NCBI GenBank assembly: GCA_034620365.1
Contig: JAQGEQ010000318.1
Span: 405,570-469,569 of the forward strand
Source of the DNA: Pegea sp. RAD2-039
Taxonomy: Eukaryota; Chordata; Thaliacea; Salpida; Salpidae
Direction of reading: 5' to 3'
Length of the DNA: 64,000 nucleotides
The notes under the pieces are model-generated. The model was given only the letters and a program-made list of their open reading frames with translations. It ran no database searches and was not told the origin of the DNA. Positions 24,793-37,315 of the stretch are shown here, in pieces. The position numbers were made by a program, and so were the translations under genes. Within the stretch, counting starts at the first letter, position 1, and the number at the start of each line of letters is the position of its first letter.

Positions 24793-27700
24793 AACTTGAT
24801 CAGCATTTACAGTCATTACACGTGTAACTTCATTTTGTATTTTTACAGTATTACGTTTTAACAAAAAGTGAATTTGATTTAAAAATTTCTTATAAGAGTT
24901 TCTATGAGGCTATAAAGTATTCAGGAATTGTGCAAAAATGAAAGTCCCATGATCGTATATGTTTGCAGCTGTAACTTTTTCAAAAATTATCAGAGATTTA
25001 TAGTAGTAAGTGAATATGCTGGAAGCATAAAGTCTGAAAGGTGGTAATTACTTCAGTTTTTTTATGTCAAAGCTTCGTATTCGAAAGCTGATGAAAGTAT
25101 TACATTAAGCAAGTTTAGTTTAATAAGCTCATATCAATGTAAGATGGTTTACTAAATTATTTGATAAAGAAAGTAAGAATTTCGAAATGAAGATTATAGA
25201 AAAAATCACAATGATTATCTAGATAAAAATTCAATTAATTGTCTTAAGTCGTTTTATTTCTACAAATATTTCTCTTTGTTTAATAAATTAGTGGTTAGAT
25301 TTACCTCCACAGTTTATAAAACCTAATAATTGACTAGTTTAAACTTTCAAGTCATTTTAGTGTAACCCACTAACCACCTTCTAATGATAATGAAAGTTTT
25401 AGAAAAGTAATATTTTTTACTTTTTATAAAATTTATCGTATTTGGGTCATAAGATAAGATTTTAAACAAATAATAATGAAATCAAAATAAAATATTTGGA
25501 AAGTAGATAGAAAATATACTTGTTGAAATAGTTAATAATCAACTCTAAACTAAACTGAGTTTTTTAAAGACGTTTCAGTGTTCACTTTCAGTAAAAGTTC
25601 AATTTTGACATTTGTATTTAGGAAATATTGATGTAAGTAATTGTTATAAAACATTTGAGTTTAAACTAAACTGACAAATAATTTCAAAACTTTTATTAAT
25701 TCATGCTTTTACCACCCATATTTTTGTAAAATATGAAATTTTAAAGTTAAGAAATCATTATTACCAAACAACTATACAAAAAATTAAGTTTCAGTTTATC
25801 TAAGAATCATTTTTCTATCATTGTTCATTATTAAATGTTGACCAGAATGTTGATCTTAAAACAGCAGAAAATTGAAGAAAATAAACTTCCAGAATTTTTA
25901 AATAAATGTTTTACTACTAATTAGATGGAATAACAACAAATTGGAGAAAAGTTAAATCAGTTGTATATAAAAATGTGGTTTATAAAATTTAGATTGATTC
26001 CAACTTTGTCGTCAAAGATACAAAATATTTATACTTGATAAAGAGTAATGTTTCCTATCTAACGCTGAAGTTATCTTTCCAAACTGTGAAGGAATATAGT
26101 TGTTTCAAAAAAAGGTGTAATAGTAAACCATGAAAGAAAATTTTTATTTATTGATCTCGAATTTACTTTTCATATCATAAACATCTATATAATAGACTTC
26201 TATTGTAAATTCAATAAATATATATAATTGAATTTCAATAGAGAAAGTATCAATTTCTTTCTATCTACATAGCTTATAAAATTCAGCAGAAATTCTTTTA
26301 GTTGTTTAATAATTAATTTTCAGAGTTTTATTTACATTTTGAAAAAATAAATTAAAATAACTGTTTAACTTTATTGCTGTAACTAATAAAAGATAATCCT
26401 TTTAATAATCTCTTCAGCGACTTTTCATCAGCCACCTCATGATATCATCATGAAGCTTATTTCGGCTAACCAATAACATCATTAATATCAATAGAAGCTG
26501 AAATCAGCATCTGCATCAGTAGTGCACCTGGTACATTTAATCTGGCATAATACAAAGCTATCTTTTAAAACCAAGGCGACCATTTATAAAGCGTTTGTCT
26601 CTTGTACGCTTCATACGAGCAAAAGATGGACCTTGTCGAAAGCTAATGAAATTAAAATAAAAACTTTTTGTTTTCGATTTTCTTGTCTCTGTCAAAATAA
26701 ATTTTAACGTGACAGCAAAAGATCTCAAACTAGAAAGTTTTGAAGCAAACTAGTCTGCCAACAATGTAGTTCATGCTAACATCAAAGGGTTCACATGCTC
26801 TACTACTTTTACTATTAATTTCAGAAAGGTCTTAAACCGATTAATTTTTCTAGTTACTATATAATGTTAATTATGAAAATGATTTTTCGATTTCTTTCAA
26901 CAAGTTGGGGTAAATAAAAATATTTTTCTAATTTTCTAGATTGATTTATTTTTGAAATTATTTTGTAGCTTTTTACGTTTTTCTAATTTCGAATTATTCT
27001 AACTTTTCTTGATGAGTTTTATATTTTTTAACAAATGTTAATATTATTTATTATTATTTAACATATATTTTAAATATTCATTTATAGATTTACAAAATTC
27101 AACTTATACTACTTTTATTTATAACTACCTATAATATAATTGTAAAATATTTTGCCGCCGACGTAAATGGTTTTCATCATTCGTTTTCAGATAACTGTCA
27201 TCTACTAATTAACTACTTGTAACTAGCGTCTATCATTCTTGTACTTGTCATTATTGTTGGTTGTCTTCTTATTACTTTGAATAAATCTCTTTATAAGAAT
27301 TATCTTTACTTTCATTGAAAGATTTATCATCGTTTTGTTTATCTACTATTTTTTTTTTTAATTTTTGGAAAACATTTTTAATTAATCTTTTTCTAATTTT
27401 TCCTTTTATATCAAACTTTTTTAATTTATTTTAGTGAAATATTTTTCTTTTAATTTTAAAGATGCTACTTGAATGAAATATTTTTATAATTTAATACATT
27501 TTCTTATGATTTTATATTTTTGTATTTAATTTTAACTAATTTAAACTTGGTAGTTTATGATTATAATAATTACTTTCTATCAAAATATGTTCGGCGTTTT
27601 ACTGTTACAAGTTCTAAAAGAATTATTTTAAAAGTTTTATAAAAATTGCTAATATTTAATTCAAATACCTTTTTTCTTTTGAGATTATTTATCTTAGATT

Positions 27701-27821
27701 ATTTATCCGATATTTCGATTTATTTGGTAGTTTTAAAATTAAACTGTTTATATAAATCAACTAATTCATTTATATAACATCAACAGTTGGTAGATTTTCT
27801 AAACTTGTTAAATACATCAAA
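24793..27821 (+). other. Unit 4 upstream block
   Basis: Full-length upstream block with LINE relic, GC-rich element near 27152 and TATA-like pair. I see no supported gene. Confidence 0.65.
26493..26707 (+). mobile_element. Decayed LINE fragment, unit 4 (longest open copy)
   Basis: This copy keeps one frame open from about 26507 to the stop at 26705-26707. It reads SASASVVHLVHLIWHNTKLS, FKTKATIYKAFVSCTL and WTLSKANEIKIKTFCFRFSC. A small deletion replaces the LSYVSKT segment seen in other units with HTSKR. It matches the C-terminal end of a LINE-type reverse transcriptase. Confidence 0.7.
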
Positions 27822-29662
27822 ATGGTCGATAGATCAAATAGCAAAGTTGTTTTCGATTCAATTATGACACCTACAGATGATAAAAGGTTAGTAGAATTTT
27901 GTTTCTTCACTTAAAATCGTTTTCTAAGTAAACTTACTTTAAATTCACTTTTTATTTAAAAGAAACTCAGATTAGAAAATTATTTATGTTGTATCTAAAA
28001 AGATTAATAACTTAAATTTTATCAATTTTAACTTGTAATTATTATTTTTCTAATTTGTTTTAGAGTCATTTTAGTGTTACTCAATCATTTAAAAGAATTT
28101 AAATTTTATTGTTTTATTTATTTATAAATTTAAGAACTGAAATAAATATTTTTGATTTTAATTATTCACTTTTTTTATTTTTATCAAACTTGTTTCTAAT
28201 TCTTTATTTATAATTTGATACTAAAGTAAATTATACTTTTGATAATTTTAGAGATAAAGTTTCGGAAGTTGATAATTGTACAAATCTTCATCAACTTAAA
28301 CTGAATGACTCTTCTGAAGATTCTCAGGTTCATGATAAAGCTTGCATCTCAATTGAAATTAAGCAAAGACAACTTGATATTCGGCAGGTAAGATTATTTA
28401 ATTAAATACTTTTCACTTCAACCACTGACATATGATTTCACAGGTGATCTACATCGTTGATAGATTCAATGGATCTGATGACAAATCTTTGGAAAGTGCA
28501 AAGTTCTGTTTGTCTGAAACGGATGTTTGGTTTAAACTCCCAAAGATATGTCTTCGAAACACTTGGGGATCTGTTGTCATCAACGGTTTCATTTATATGT
28601 TAAAGTGGGTAGGTGATATGGAAAGGTTAGAAGCATGAAGCAAATGATGACATCATCATTGCAAACTAAATATGACGTCATCACATTTCTAGATACGACC
28701 CAATTTTAAATGAGTGGAAGAAGTGCAAAAGTTTAGAAGATGACTTGTATTTAGACGGTCGAATATGTTGGCCGAGATTTGGAGTTATTGAAAATGAATT
28801 GTACATTTTTCAAGATTATTATGAAGATTATCATTTAAAATATGATGAAGATTTTCATTATTTAAAAAAAACTAGAATAGTAAAGTGAGTGATGAAATGA
28901 GATTTCAACCAAAACTTCATTTGTCAAAAACTATTATGTTATTTCCAGATACGATCCGATCACTGATGAATGGACGCAAAGAGCTTCATTAAATAGATAT
29001 CGTGACTTTTTCGGTTGTGCTGTCTTCAACCGGATGTTGTATGTTGTCGGTGGTAACAACACTTTTTATAAACCAGTTTCTTGTGTGGATAAATATGATC
29101 CACAGAGGGACGAATGGAGTTCTGTAAAATCGATGTTGACACCTCGAAGTGGTCTAGGTACTTGCTGATGACGTCACGATGACGTTTTGATCTTATGATG
29201 ATAACTAATTTTAAAATCATTAAAGCTGTAGTCACGCTTGGCAACTATATCTACGCCATTGGTGGTTATGGTGACGGAGAAGGTTTAAAGACTGTTGAAA
29301 GATACGATGTCCTCAATGATAATTGGGAGTTTGTAGCAAGTATGAAATATGCAAGAGGATTTCCAAAAGCTGTTGTCTTTAATAAGAAGATTTATGTTTT
29401 TGGTAAAACTTTTCTTATGTTTGGAATTGAAAAACTTTTTAATAAAATGTTTAAGATGTTTACAATAATTTGCATAATTGTGATGAACTTGTTGATTGTT
29501 TCAGGAAGTCATTCTGAAAGAGAAGATGTAGAAATTGTCGAATGTTACAATGAAGTAACAAATGAATGGAAAGAAGTTGCAAGAACGAATGAATGGGTTG
29601 AACATGTCATAGTCAGTTATCAACCATGTGTACCTGATATATGTGTAAATTTCCCATTTTAA
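27822..29662 (+). CDS. Gene 4: Kelch-only derivative lacking BTB and BACK, 372 aa
   Basis: Seven exons: 27822-27886, 28252-28387, 28444-28625, 28693-28884, 28949-29157, 29226-29402, 29505-29662, 373 codons with phases intact. It has the same BTB-BACK deletion junction as gene 2 (SQVHD joined to KACISIEIKQ), so one event gave both. Unlike gene 2, its blade 3 carries a long acidic-aromatic loop (DYYEDYHLKYDEDFHYLKK), and it is followed by spacer A rather than B. Cassettes: DRFNGSDDK, RNTWG, NNTFYKPVS, YGDGEGLK, SHSEREDVEI. The last blade has GS in place of GG. The intron before exon 3 lacks the TGACGTCA found in the other copies. The last intron (29403-29504) is 102 bp and open. Confidence 0.85.
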
Positions 29663-31894
29663 TAAATAAATTTTACTAGTAGATTGCTGTGAAGTTTATT
29701 TTCAGTATAAAGTTGCTTTTGAGGTCGTGTTTATTTTCAAAAATATTTAGAATAAAATCAAAATGTTCTTTCATGAATATTTCATATTTTTTAATTGTTT
29801 GATAATTTACAAAATATAAAAAAGTTTGTTAGAATTTAGAGATTTATTTTAATCATCAAATCAGATCTTTTTTGTTTGAAGTTATTTAGAAATTGAAGTT
29901 CATTAAATTTTCAACAAATTTTTGTCTAATAAGAAACAAATTCTGTGAAATTAGAAAGTTTATTAACGATACATCTTATAGTGAACTTCTAAACAAAAGT
30001 AGGATTTGATTAATTACTAAAAGTTAACGATTTAAAGATTTGTTCATTCGTCATTTTCGACATAAACGAAAACGCATTCAGTTCTGACTACAAAATTTTA
30101 TAATAAAGTGTTTAATCAAGATAAAAACTAAAAAAATTTTTCACTTTATTCAGCGAAATTTTACAACTTTTCTAAATATTTTTATAAGTATCATTGACCT
30201 CGTCAATGATTTCATATAACATGATACCATGTTTCAAGGTTCTTGTGGTTTATTCTGTACATTGGTCTGACTTTCTCATTATTATTTCTTTGAATATTAT
30301 GATGAGATAAAATGTTAGTTGGCTCTGAAACTCGCCCAGAAACACAAACAGATTCACAAGGTTCTCTTATTATAGATTTTATGGTGATAACCAGAATTAC
30401 ATACTGATAGATATTTGAGGTTTTTAAACTTGTGGCCTGAAACATTTGCAGCGATGATATTGACCTCAATTATAAAAGCAATTACAGCAAATAACTTCTA
30501 TTTTTATCTGAAAAATAATTTGCTGGTGAGAGTTAACTCAAAGAATTTAAAGTATATTAACTTCACTAAACAAATTTGTCAAACTATTTTACTTGCTTAT
30601 AATATTATACAAAGAGAAAGTTTCTACAATTAGTTTACTATTTTAATGTATGCTCTTTACTTATAATAATATCAGAATAGTGAACACTGTTTCAAAGTTT
30701 TTATTAACATCAAATTTATCAAACTGAATATAAAGTATTAAGTTAAAAACAGACTAATATCTGATAATATGTCAAGTTAAAAATATACAAAATTTGTAAA
30801 TTGTACATATTTGACTGTTCATTATACATATCAAATTAACACATTAAAAGGCTTTCAATGCTAAAATATTAACAAAAAATATTAAATAGTTTATTTATAC
30901 TAATTATTAGCTAAAACATCACAGAAAAAAGCTTTTAAAATAAAACATTTCCAAAATTATTGAAATGTTAAATCATATAAAAACTTAAACTTGCTTTTTA
31001 TATCTTTCAAAATTGATTTGGTTCAATTATTTGAGTTAATCAGGAAATTAAAGAAGACTTTAAAATAAAAAAACAATCTTTCGGAACTAGATTGAAAAGT
31101 TTAGCTTGAAAAATTTTAACAACTAAAGCTGATAGAAATAATAATTGAAATTAATAATCTTTTTGAAAATAGTTAAAACACTTTTTCACTGTAATTTCTA
31201 AAAGTGGAACAGAGATACTCATGAGAAAAGTTATCTAAGTTTTGAAGAGATCTTGCTGATATAAAATATTTGTTTTTATTGAAAACAGTTGTACTACTTG
31301 ATAGAAAGTAAAAAGGTATTACTTGATATTGAAGTACCAAGTGATGCAAATGTAAGTATGCTTTTACACATTTTACACAAACAACTTTTACTGTCTGATA
31401 TCCCCCACAAACTAAGCATCGCATCTTAACCGCTTTACTGCAATTAACTTCGTTCCACTTCATTAATCTTTAATTTTATTCACTAAAAAATAAATGAGTT
31501 AAATATTGTTACAGGGTTAAGTTTTTGAACAGATTTTAAATTTGATATTTTACAATTTACTTTTGTATTTGTTTTTACAGAAGAATTATCTATAGAAATA
31601 TCTTAAGGTAACCTAGAGGTATTTCTTGGACGATGCTAACTGCTGTAATTTGCAAAGAACAAAGTTTGTCGGTGAACTTGTCAAGAAATTTCATGTTTAG
31701 TAAAAACGCTGTTTGTTAATTTACTTTTTGATAAAATTTATCTAAAACTAACTACAAAAGATTGGTCTCGACCTGTCAAAGTAACGTGGTCTGATATTCG
31801 AGTTCCTCTCTTGTTCAAATTACAGAAACGAGAACTACGTATGTCAGTCATCAATCAAACATATCCAAAAATAAATTCAACTTACAATGTAACT
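29663..31894. other. Spacer A of unit 4, internally deleted
   Basis: Retains the hairpin at 30191-30209 and the 72-codon + ORF at 30415-30633. A minus ORF at 30212-30469 (85 codons, containing IIREPCESVCVSGRVSEP) is antisense to part of it and frameshifted in units 6 to 8. About 1.2 kb between the left part and the minisatellite is lost near 31290-31315. Confidence 0.5.
31173..31463 (-). pseudogene. Truncated CxxC ORF, unit 4
   Basis: The start matches the other CxxC ORFs (CLVCGGYQTVKVVCVKC), but only one repeat remains. The deletion then fuses it to unrelated sequence (STTVFNKNKYFISARSLQ), giving 96 codons with a new C-terminus. It is likely non-functional. Confidence 0.35.
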
Positions 31895-32511
31895 TGGTCA
31901 GCATTGAGAGTTATTAAACGTGTAACTTCATTTTGTATTTTTACAGTAATATGTTTTAGTGAGAGGTATAGTTGATTAACAATAATTAATTTTTCTTATA
32001 AGAGTTTCTATGAGGCTATAAAGTATTCAGGAATTGTGCAAAAATGAAAGTCCCATGATCGTATATGTTTGCAGCTGTAACTTTTTCAAATATTATCAAA
32101 GATTTATAGTAGTAAGTGCATATGCTGGAAGCATAAAGTTTGAAAAGTGGTAATTACTTCAGTTTTTAACGTCAAAGCTTCGTATTCGAAAGCTGATGAA
32201 AGCAATACATTAAGCAAGTTTAGTTTAATAAGCTCATATCAATGTAAGATGGTTTTTTCTACTGATTAGATGGAATAACAACGAATTGGAGAAAATTTAT
32301 TTCAGTTGTATAGAAAAATGTGGTTTATAAAATTTAGATAGAATCCAACTTTGCCGTCAAAGATACAAAATATTTATACTTGATAAAGAGTAATGTTTTC
32401 TATCGAACGCTGAAGTTATCTTTCCAAACTGTGGATGAATATAGTTGTTTCAAAAAAATGTGTAATAGTAAACCATGAAAAAAAATTTTTATTTATTGAT
32501 CTCGAATTTGC

Positions 32512-32711
32512 TTTTTTTTTTTTTATATATATAAATGCGAAGGAGGGTGCCTAAAGAGAGCACAACTCACTAACACACATTCTCAGGAGTTTTTTATGGT
32601 TTTTTTTTCTCAGGAGTTTTATATGTCTCCACCTGGGTTCGAACCCGGTACTTCCAAACTAGATGTTCCTTGTAGCTAGGTGTAGTAACCGCTTCGCCAT
32701 CAAGCAGGACA
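32512..32711 (-). mobile_element. tRNA-derived SINE, minus orientation, unit 5
   Basis: Read on the minus strand, a tRNA-like head carries an RNA polymerase III A box (TGGCGAAGCGGTTA, plus positions 32686-32699) and a perfect B box (GGGTTCGAACCC, 32635-32646), about 40 nt apart. The body has two copies of an aaaactcctgag phrase, and the element ends in an A-rich tail (poly-T at 32512-32524 on the + strand). The acceptor-stem halves pair poorly, so it is not a working tRNA. Most other units show the uninterrupted site (cttttcatatcataaac, near 26165 in unit 4), which confirms an insertion. I see no clear target-site duplication. Confidence 0.8.
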
Positions 32712-33033
32712 ATCATAAACATCTATATAATAGACTTCTATTGTAAATTCAATAAATATATATAATTGAATTTCAATAGAGAAAGTGTCAATTTCTTTCT
32801 ATCTACGTAGCTTACAAAGTTCAGCAGAAATTCTTTCAGTTGTTTAATAATTAATTTGTCAGAGTTTTCTTTAAATTTTTGAATAAATAAAATAAAATAA
32901 CTGTTTGACTTTATTGTTGTAACTAATAAAAGATAATCTCTTTAATAATCTCTTCAGCGACTTTTCACCAACCACCTCATGATAGCATCATGAAGCTTAT
33001 TTGGGCTAACCAATAACATCATTAATATCAATA

Positions 33034-33250
33034 GAAGCTGATATCAGCATTTGCATCAGTAGGACACCTGGTACATTTAATCTGGCATAATTCAAAGCTA
33101 TCTTTTAAAACTAAGGCTACCATTTATAGAGCGTTTGTCTCTTGTAAGCTATCGTACGTTAGCAAAACATGGACCTTGTCGAAAGCTAATGAAATTAAAA
33201 TAAAAACTTTCTGTTTTCGATTTTCTTGTTTCTGTCAAAATAAATTTTAA
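33034..33250 (+). mobile_element. Decayed LINE fragment, unit 5
   Basis: Same remnant as in unit 4 but with the LSYVSKTWTLSKANEIK version. Close to the unit 8 copy. Confidence 0.6.
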
Positions 33251-34398
33251 CGTGACAGCAAAAGATCTCAAACTAGAAAGTTTTGAAGCAAACTAATCTA
33301 ACAACAATGTAGTTCATGCTAAACATCAAAGGCTTCACATGCTCTACTACTTTTACTATTAATTTCAGAAAGGTCTTAAACAAATTATTTTTTCTAGTTA
33401 CTATATAATGTTAATTATGAAAATGATTTTACAATTTCTTTCAACAAGTTAAGGAAAACAAAAATATTTTTCTAATTTTCTAGAGTGATTTATTTTTGAA
33501 ATTATTTTGTAGCTTTTTACGTTTTTCTGATTTCGAATTATTCTAACTTTTCCTGATGAGTCTTATATGCTTTTAACAAATGGTAATATTATTTATTATT
33601 ATTTAACATATATTTTAATTATTCATTTATAGAATTTCAAAATTCAACTTATACTACTTTTATTTATAACTACCTATAATAAAATAGTAAAATATTTTGC
33701 CGCCGACGTAAATGGTTTTCATCATTCGTTTTCAGATTACTGTCATCTGCTAATTATCTCTATGTAACTAGCGTCTATCATTCTTGTACTTGTCATTATT
33801 CTTAGTTGTCTTCTTATTACTTTGAATAAATCTCCTTATAAGAATTATATTTACTTTCTTTAAAAAATTTATCATCGTTTTGTTTATCTAATATTTTTTT
33901 AATTTTTGGAAATCATTTTTAATTAATCTTTTTCTAAATTTTTCTTTTTATATAAAACTTTTTTAATTTATTTTAGTGAAATATTTTTCTTTTAATTTTA
34001 ATGATGCTTCTTGATTAAATCGTTTCTATAATTTAATATATTTTCTTATGATTTTATATTTTTGTATTTGAATTTAACTTGTTTAAACTTGGTAGTTTAA
34101 CCTATGTAGTTAAACCTTTTTAGTTTATGATTATAATAATTACTTTTTATCAAAATATGTTCGGCGTTTTACTATTACAAGTTCTAAAAAAATTATTTTA
34201 AAAGTTTTATAAAAATTGCTAATATTTAATTCAAATACTTTTTTTCTTTTGAGATTGTTTATTATTTATTTTAGATTATTTATCCGATATTTCAATTTAT
34301 TTGGTAGTTTTAAAATTAAACTCTTTATATAAATCAACTAATTCATTTATATAACATCAACAGTTGGTAGATTTTCTAAATTTGTTAATTTCATCAAA

Positions 34399-37315
34399 AT
34401 GGTAGATAGATCAAATAGCAAAGTTGTTTTCGATTCAATTATGCCACCTACAGATGATAAAAGGTTAGTAGAATTTTGTGTCTTCACTTAAAATTGTTCG
34501 CTAAGTAAACTTACTTTAAATTCACTTTTTATTTAAAATAAACACAAATTAGAAAATTATTTATGTTGCATCTAAAAAGATTAATAACTTAAATTTTATC
34601 AATTTTAACTTGTAATTATTATATTTCTAATTTGTTTTAGAGTCATTTTTGTGTTACACAATCATTTAAAAGAATTTAAATTTTATTGTTTTATTTATTT
34701 ATAAATTTAAGAACTGAAATAAATATTTTTGATTTTAATTATTCACTTTTTTTATTTTATCAAACTTATTTCTAATTCTTTATTTATAATTTGATACTAA
34801 AGTAAATTATACTTTTGATAATTTTAGAGATGAAGTTTCGGAAGTTGATAATTGTACAAATCTTCATCAACTTAAACTGAATGACTCTTCTGAAGATTCT
34901 CAGGTTCATGATGTTAGCATCAAAGTGAAATTAAATGAATTTGAAAGAAGTTTCAATTGTGACAAACGTATATTAGTTGCTGCTTCACCTTATTTTGAAG
35001 CAATGTTTCGTGGTAAGTTAGATTCATGTTTCAACTTCAATTGTGAAAATAACTGAATATACAAAAAACTATTTGAATTTATTAAGGTGGTGGATTTAAA
35101 GAATCATATTCTCGTGAAGTTACCTTAAATGAGGTAGACCCAAATGTATTCTCTGATCTTCTAGGATACATTTACACAAACAAAATACAAATCAATGAAG
35201 AAAACGTTGAGAAACTGATGATTGCAGATTCCATGTTTCAAATAAATGGTTTAGAGAAGTTATGTAGCAAGTAAGCTAGTTTTATAAATCAGTTTCTTTC
35301 AATAGTTTTTGTAATTATACTTTATCAATTACAGCTTTTTGGAAAGTCAAATAGAGATTTCCAACTGTATTGGATTTTCAACATTTGCTGAGAATTATGG
35401 ATTTTTGGAGCTTTCAACGAAAATAGAAAAATTTATTGGAAAAAACTTTATAGAAGTAAGAAAATAGAGAAATGATATTTTCTTGGCTAAAACATTTTAA
35501 GTAGACAGATTTTTTCTACTTCATCAAACTTAAATATTTATGAAATGTTTACTTGCTTCGTTATTTCTACTGATTTTGTTCTTTTCATATTTAATAAGAA
35601 AACTTTTTGATTGATTTCATGATATTTACCAGATTTCAAAAAGTGATGAATTCAAATTACAACCAGACTCTGTAATTTGTAAAATAATTTCAAAAGATGA
35701 GCTTCATGTGATTTGTGAATCCCAAGTATTCAATGCTCTTTTAGATTGGATCAAATATGATTTAACTTCAAGAAAACATTTTTTAAATAAGCTAATTAAG
35801 AACGTAAGTATCTAGAAACTATAAAGTTGTAGACTTGTGAGTATAAAATTGTGATTTCTCTAGGTACGATGCCATTTAATAAATCCAAATTTTATTTCGA
35901 TGAAATTAAAAAGTTGTGATGTAATTAGAGATACTTGTTATGAATATCTCAGCAAGGTCCTCGATGACCTCAAAGCTTTCATCCCAATTGAAAGTAAGCC
36001 GAGACAGCTTGATATTCGGCAGGTAAGATTATTTAATTAAATACTTTTCACTTCAACCACTGACATATGACGTCACAGGTTATCTACATCATTGGTGGAT
36101 CCGGTAGATCTGATGAGAAATCTTTGAAAAGTGTAAAGTTCCGTTTGTCTGAAACGGATGTTTGGTTTAAACTTCCGAAGCTGTGTCTTGGAAATAATTC
36201 AAGATCTGTTGTCCTAAATGCTTTCATTTATATGTTAAAGAATAATGGTGATATGGAAAGGTTAGAAGCATGAAGCAAATGATGACATCATCATTGCAAA
36301 CTAAATATGACGTCATCACATTTCTAGATACGACCCAATTTTAAATGAGTGGAAGAAGTGCAAAAGTTTAGAAGATGAATTGTATTTAGACAGTCGAATG
36401 TGTTGGACGAAATTTGGAGTTATTGAAAATGAATTGTACATTTTTAAAGATTATTATGAAGATTATTATGAAGATTATTATTCAGAATATGATGATGATG
36501 TTTTTGATTATTTAAAAAAAACTAGATTGATGAAGTGAGTGATGAAATGAGATTTCAACCAAAACTTCATTTGCCAAAAACTATTATGTTATTTCCAGAT
36601 ACGATCCGATCACTGATGAATGGACGCAAAGAGCTTCATTAAATACACTTCGTTACTGGTTCGGTTGTGCTGTCTTCAACCGGATGTTGTATATTGTCGG
36701 TGGTTACGATTTGAATAACCCAGTTTCTTGTGTGGAGAAATATGATCCACAGAGGGACGAATGGAGTTCTGTAAAATCGATGTTGATACCTCGAATTGAT
36801 CTAGGTATTTGTTGATGACGTCACGATGACGTTTTGATCTTATGATGGTAACTAATTTTAAAATCATTAAAGCTGTAGTCACGCTTGGCAACTATATCTA
36901 CGCCATTAGTGGTTTGAATTACGGAGAAGGAAACTTAAAAACTGTTGAAAGATACGATGTCCTCAATGATAATTGGGAGTTTATAGCAAGTATGAAATAT
37001 GCAATGATATGCCCAAAAGCTGTTGTCTTTAATAAGAAGATTTATGTTTTTGGTAAAACTTTTCTTATGTTTGGAATTGAAAAACTTTTTAATAAAATGT
37101 TTATGATGTTTACAATAATTTGCATAATTGTGATGAGCTTGTTGAATGTTTCAGGAAGTCATTCTGGAAGAGAATATTATGTTAAAATTGTCGAATGTTA
37201 CAATGAAGTAACAAATAAATGGAAAGAAGTTGCAAGAACGAATGAAAAGATTAATCAAGTCATAGTCAGTTATCAACCATGTGTACCTGACATATGTGAA
37301 AATTTCCCATTTTAA
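34399..37315 (+). CDS. Gene 5: BTB-BACK-Kelch protein (KLHL-like), 606 aa
   Basis: Eleven exons: 34399-34463, 34828-35012, 35087-35270, 35335-35455, 35633-35803, 35864-36022, 36079-36260, 36328-36534, 36599-36804, 36873-37052, 37155-37315. Phases agree across 607 codons. It is the longest copy because exon 8 (207 nt) encodes the largest loop, three DYYE/DYYS repeats followed by EYDDDVFDYLKK. Cassettes: GGSGRSDEK, GNNSR (unique), NTLRYWFG (as gene 3), LNYGEGNLK (as genes 3 and 6), SHSGREYYVKI (related to gene 4). Two GG doublets are altered: AISG in blade 5 and FGS in blade 6. BACK reads NCIGFSTFAENYG rather than NCFEFATFAENYG. Intron 10 (37053-37154) is 102 bp and open. Confidence 0.9.

Larger units (their letters stand above)
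31895..34398 (+). other. Unit 5 upstream block, shortened and SINE-bearing
   Basis: Differs from the usual block. Sequence near 31915-31985 is altered (acagtaatatgttttagtga). About 0.9 kb is missing at 32252, where gtaagatgg jumps to the tctactgattagatgg phrase. A SINE is inserted at 32512-32711. A small duplication of a gtagttaaacc-like phrase lies near 34090-34125. Unit 8 shares all four changes. The LINE relic and the GC-rich element near 33698 remain. Confidence 0.65.

Noticed and set aside
32625..32711. A functional tRNA gene on the minus strand
   Set aside because: A and B boxes are good, but the acceptor stem does not pair well and the sequence continues into a SINE body and A-rich tail.
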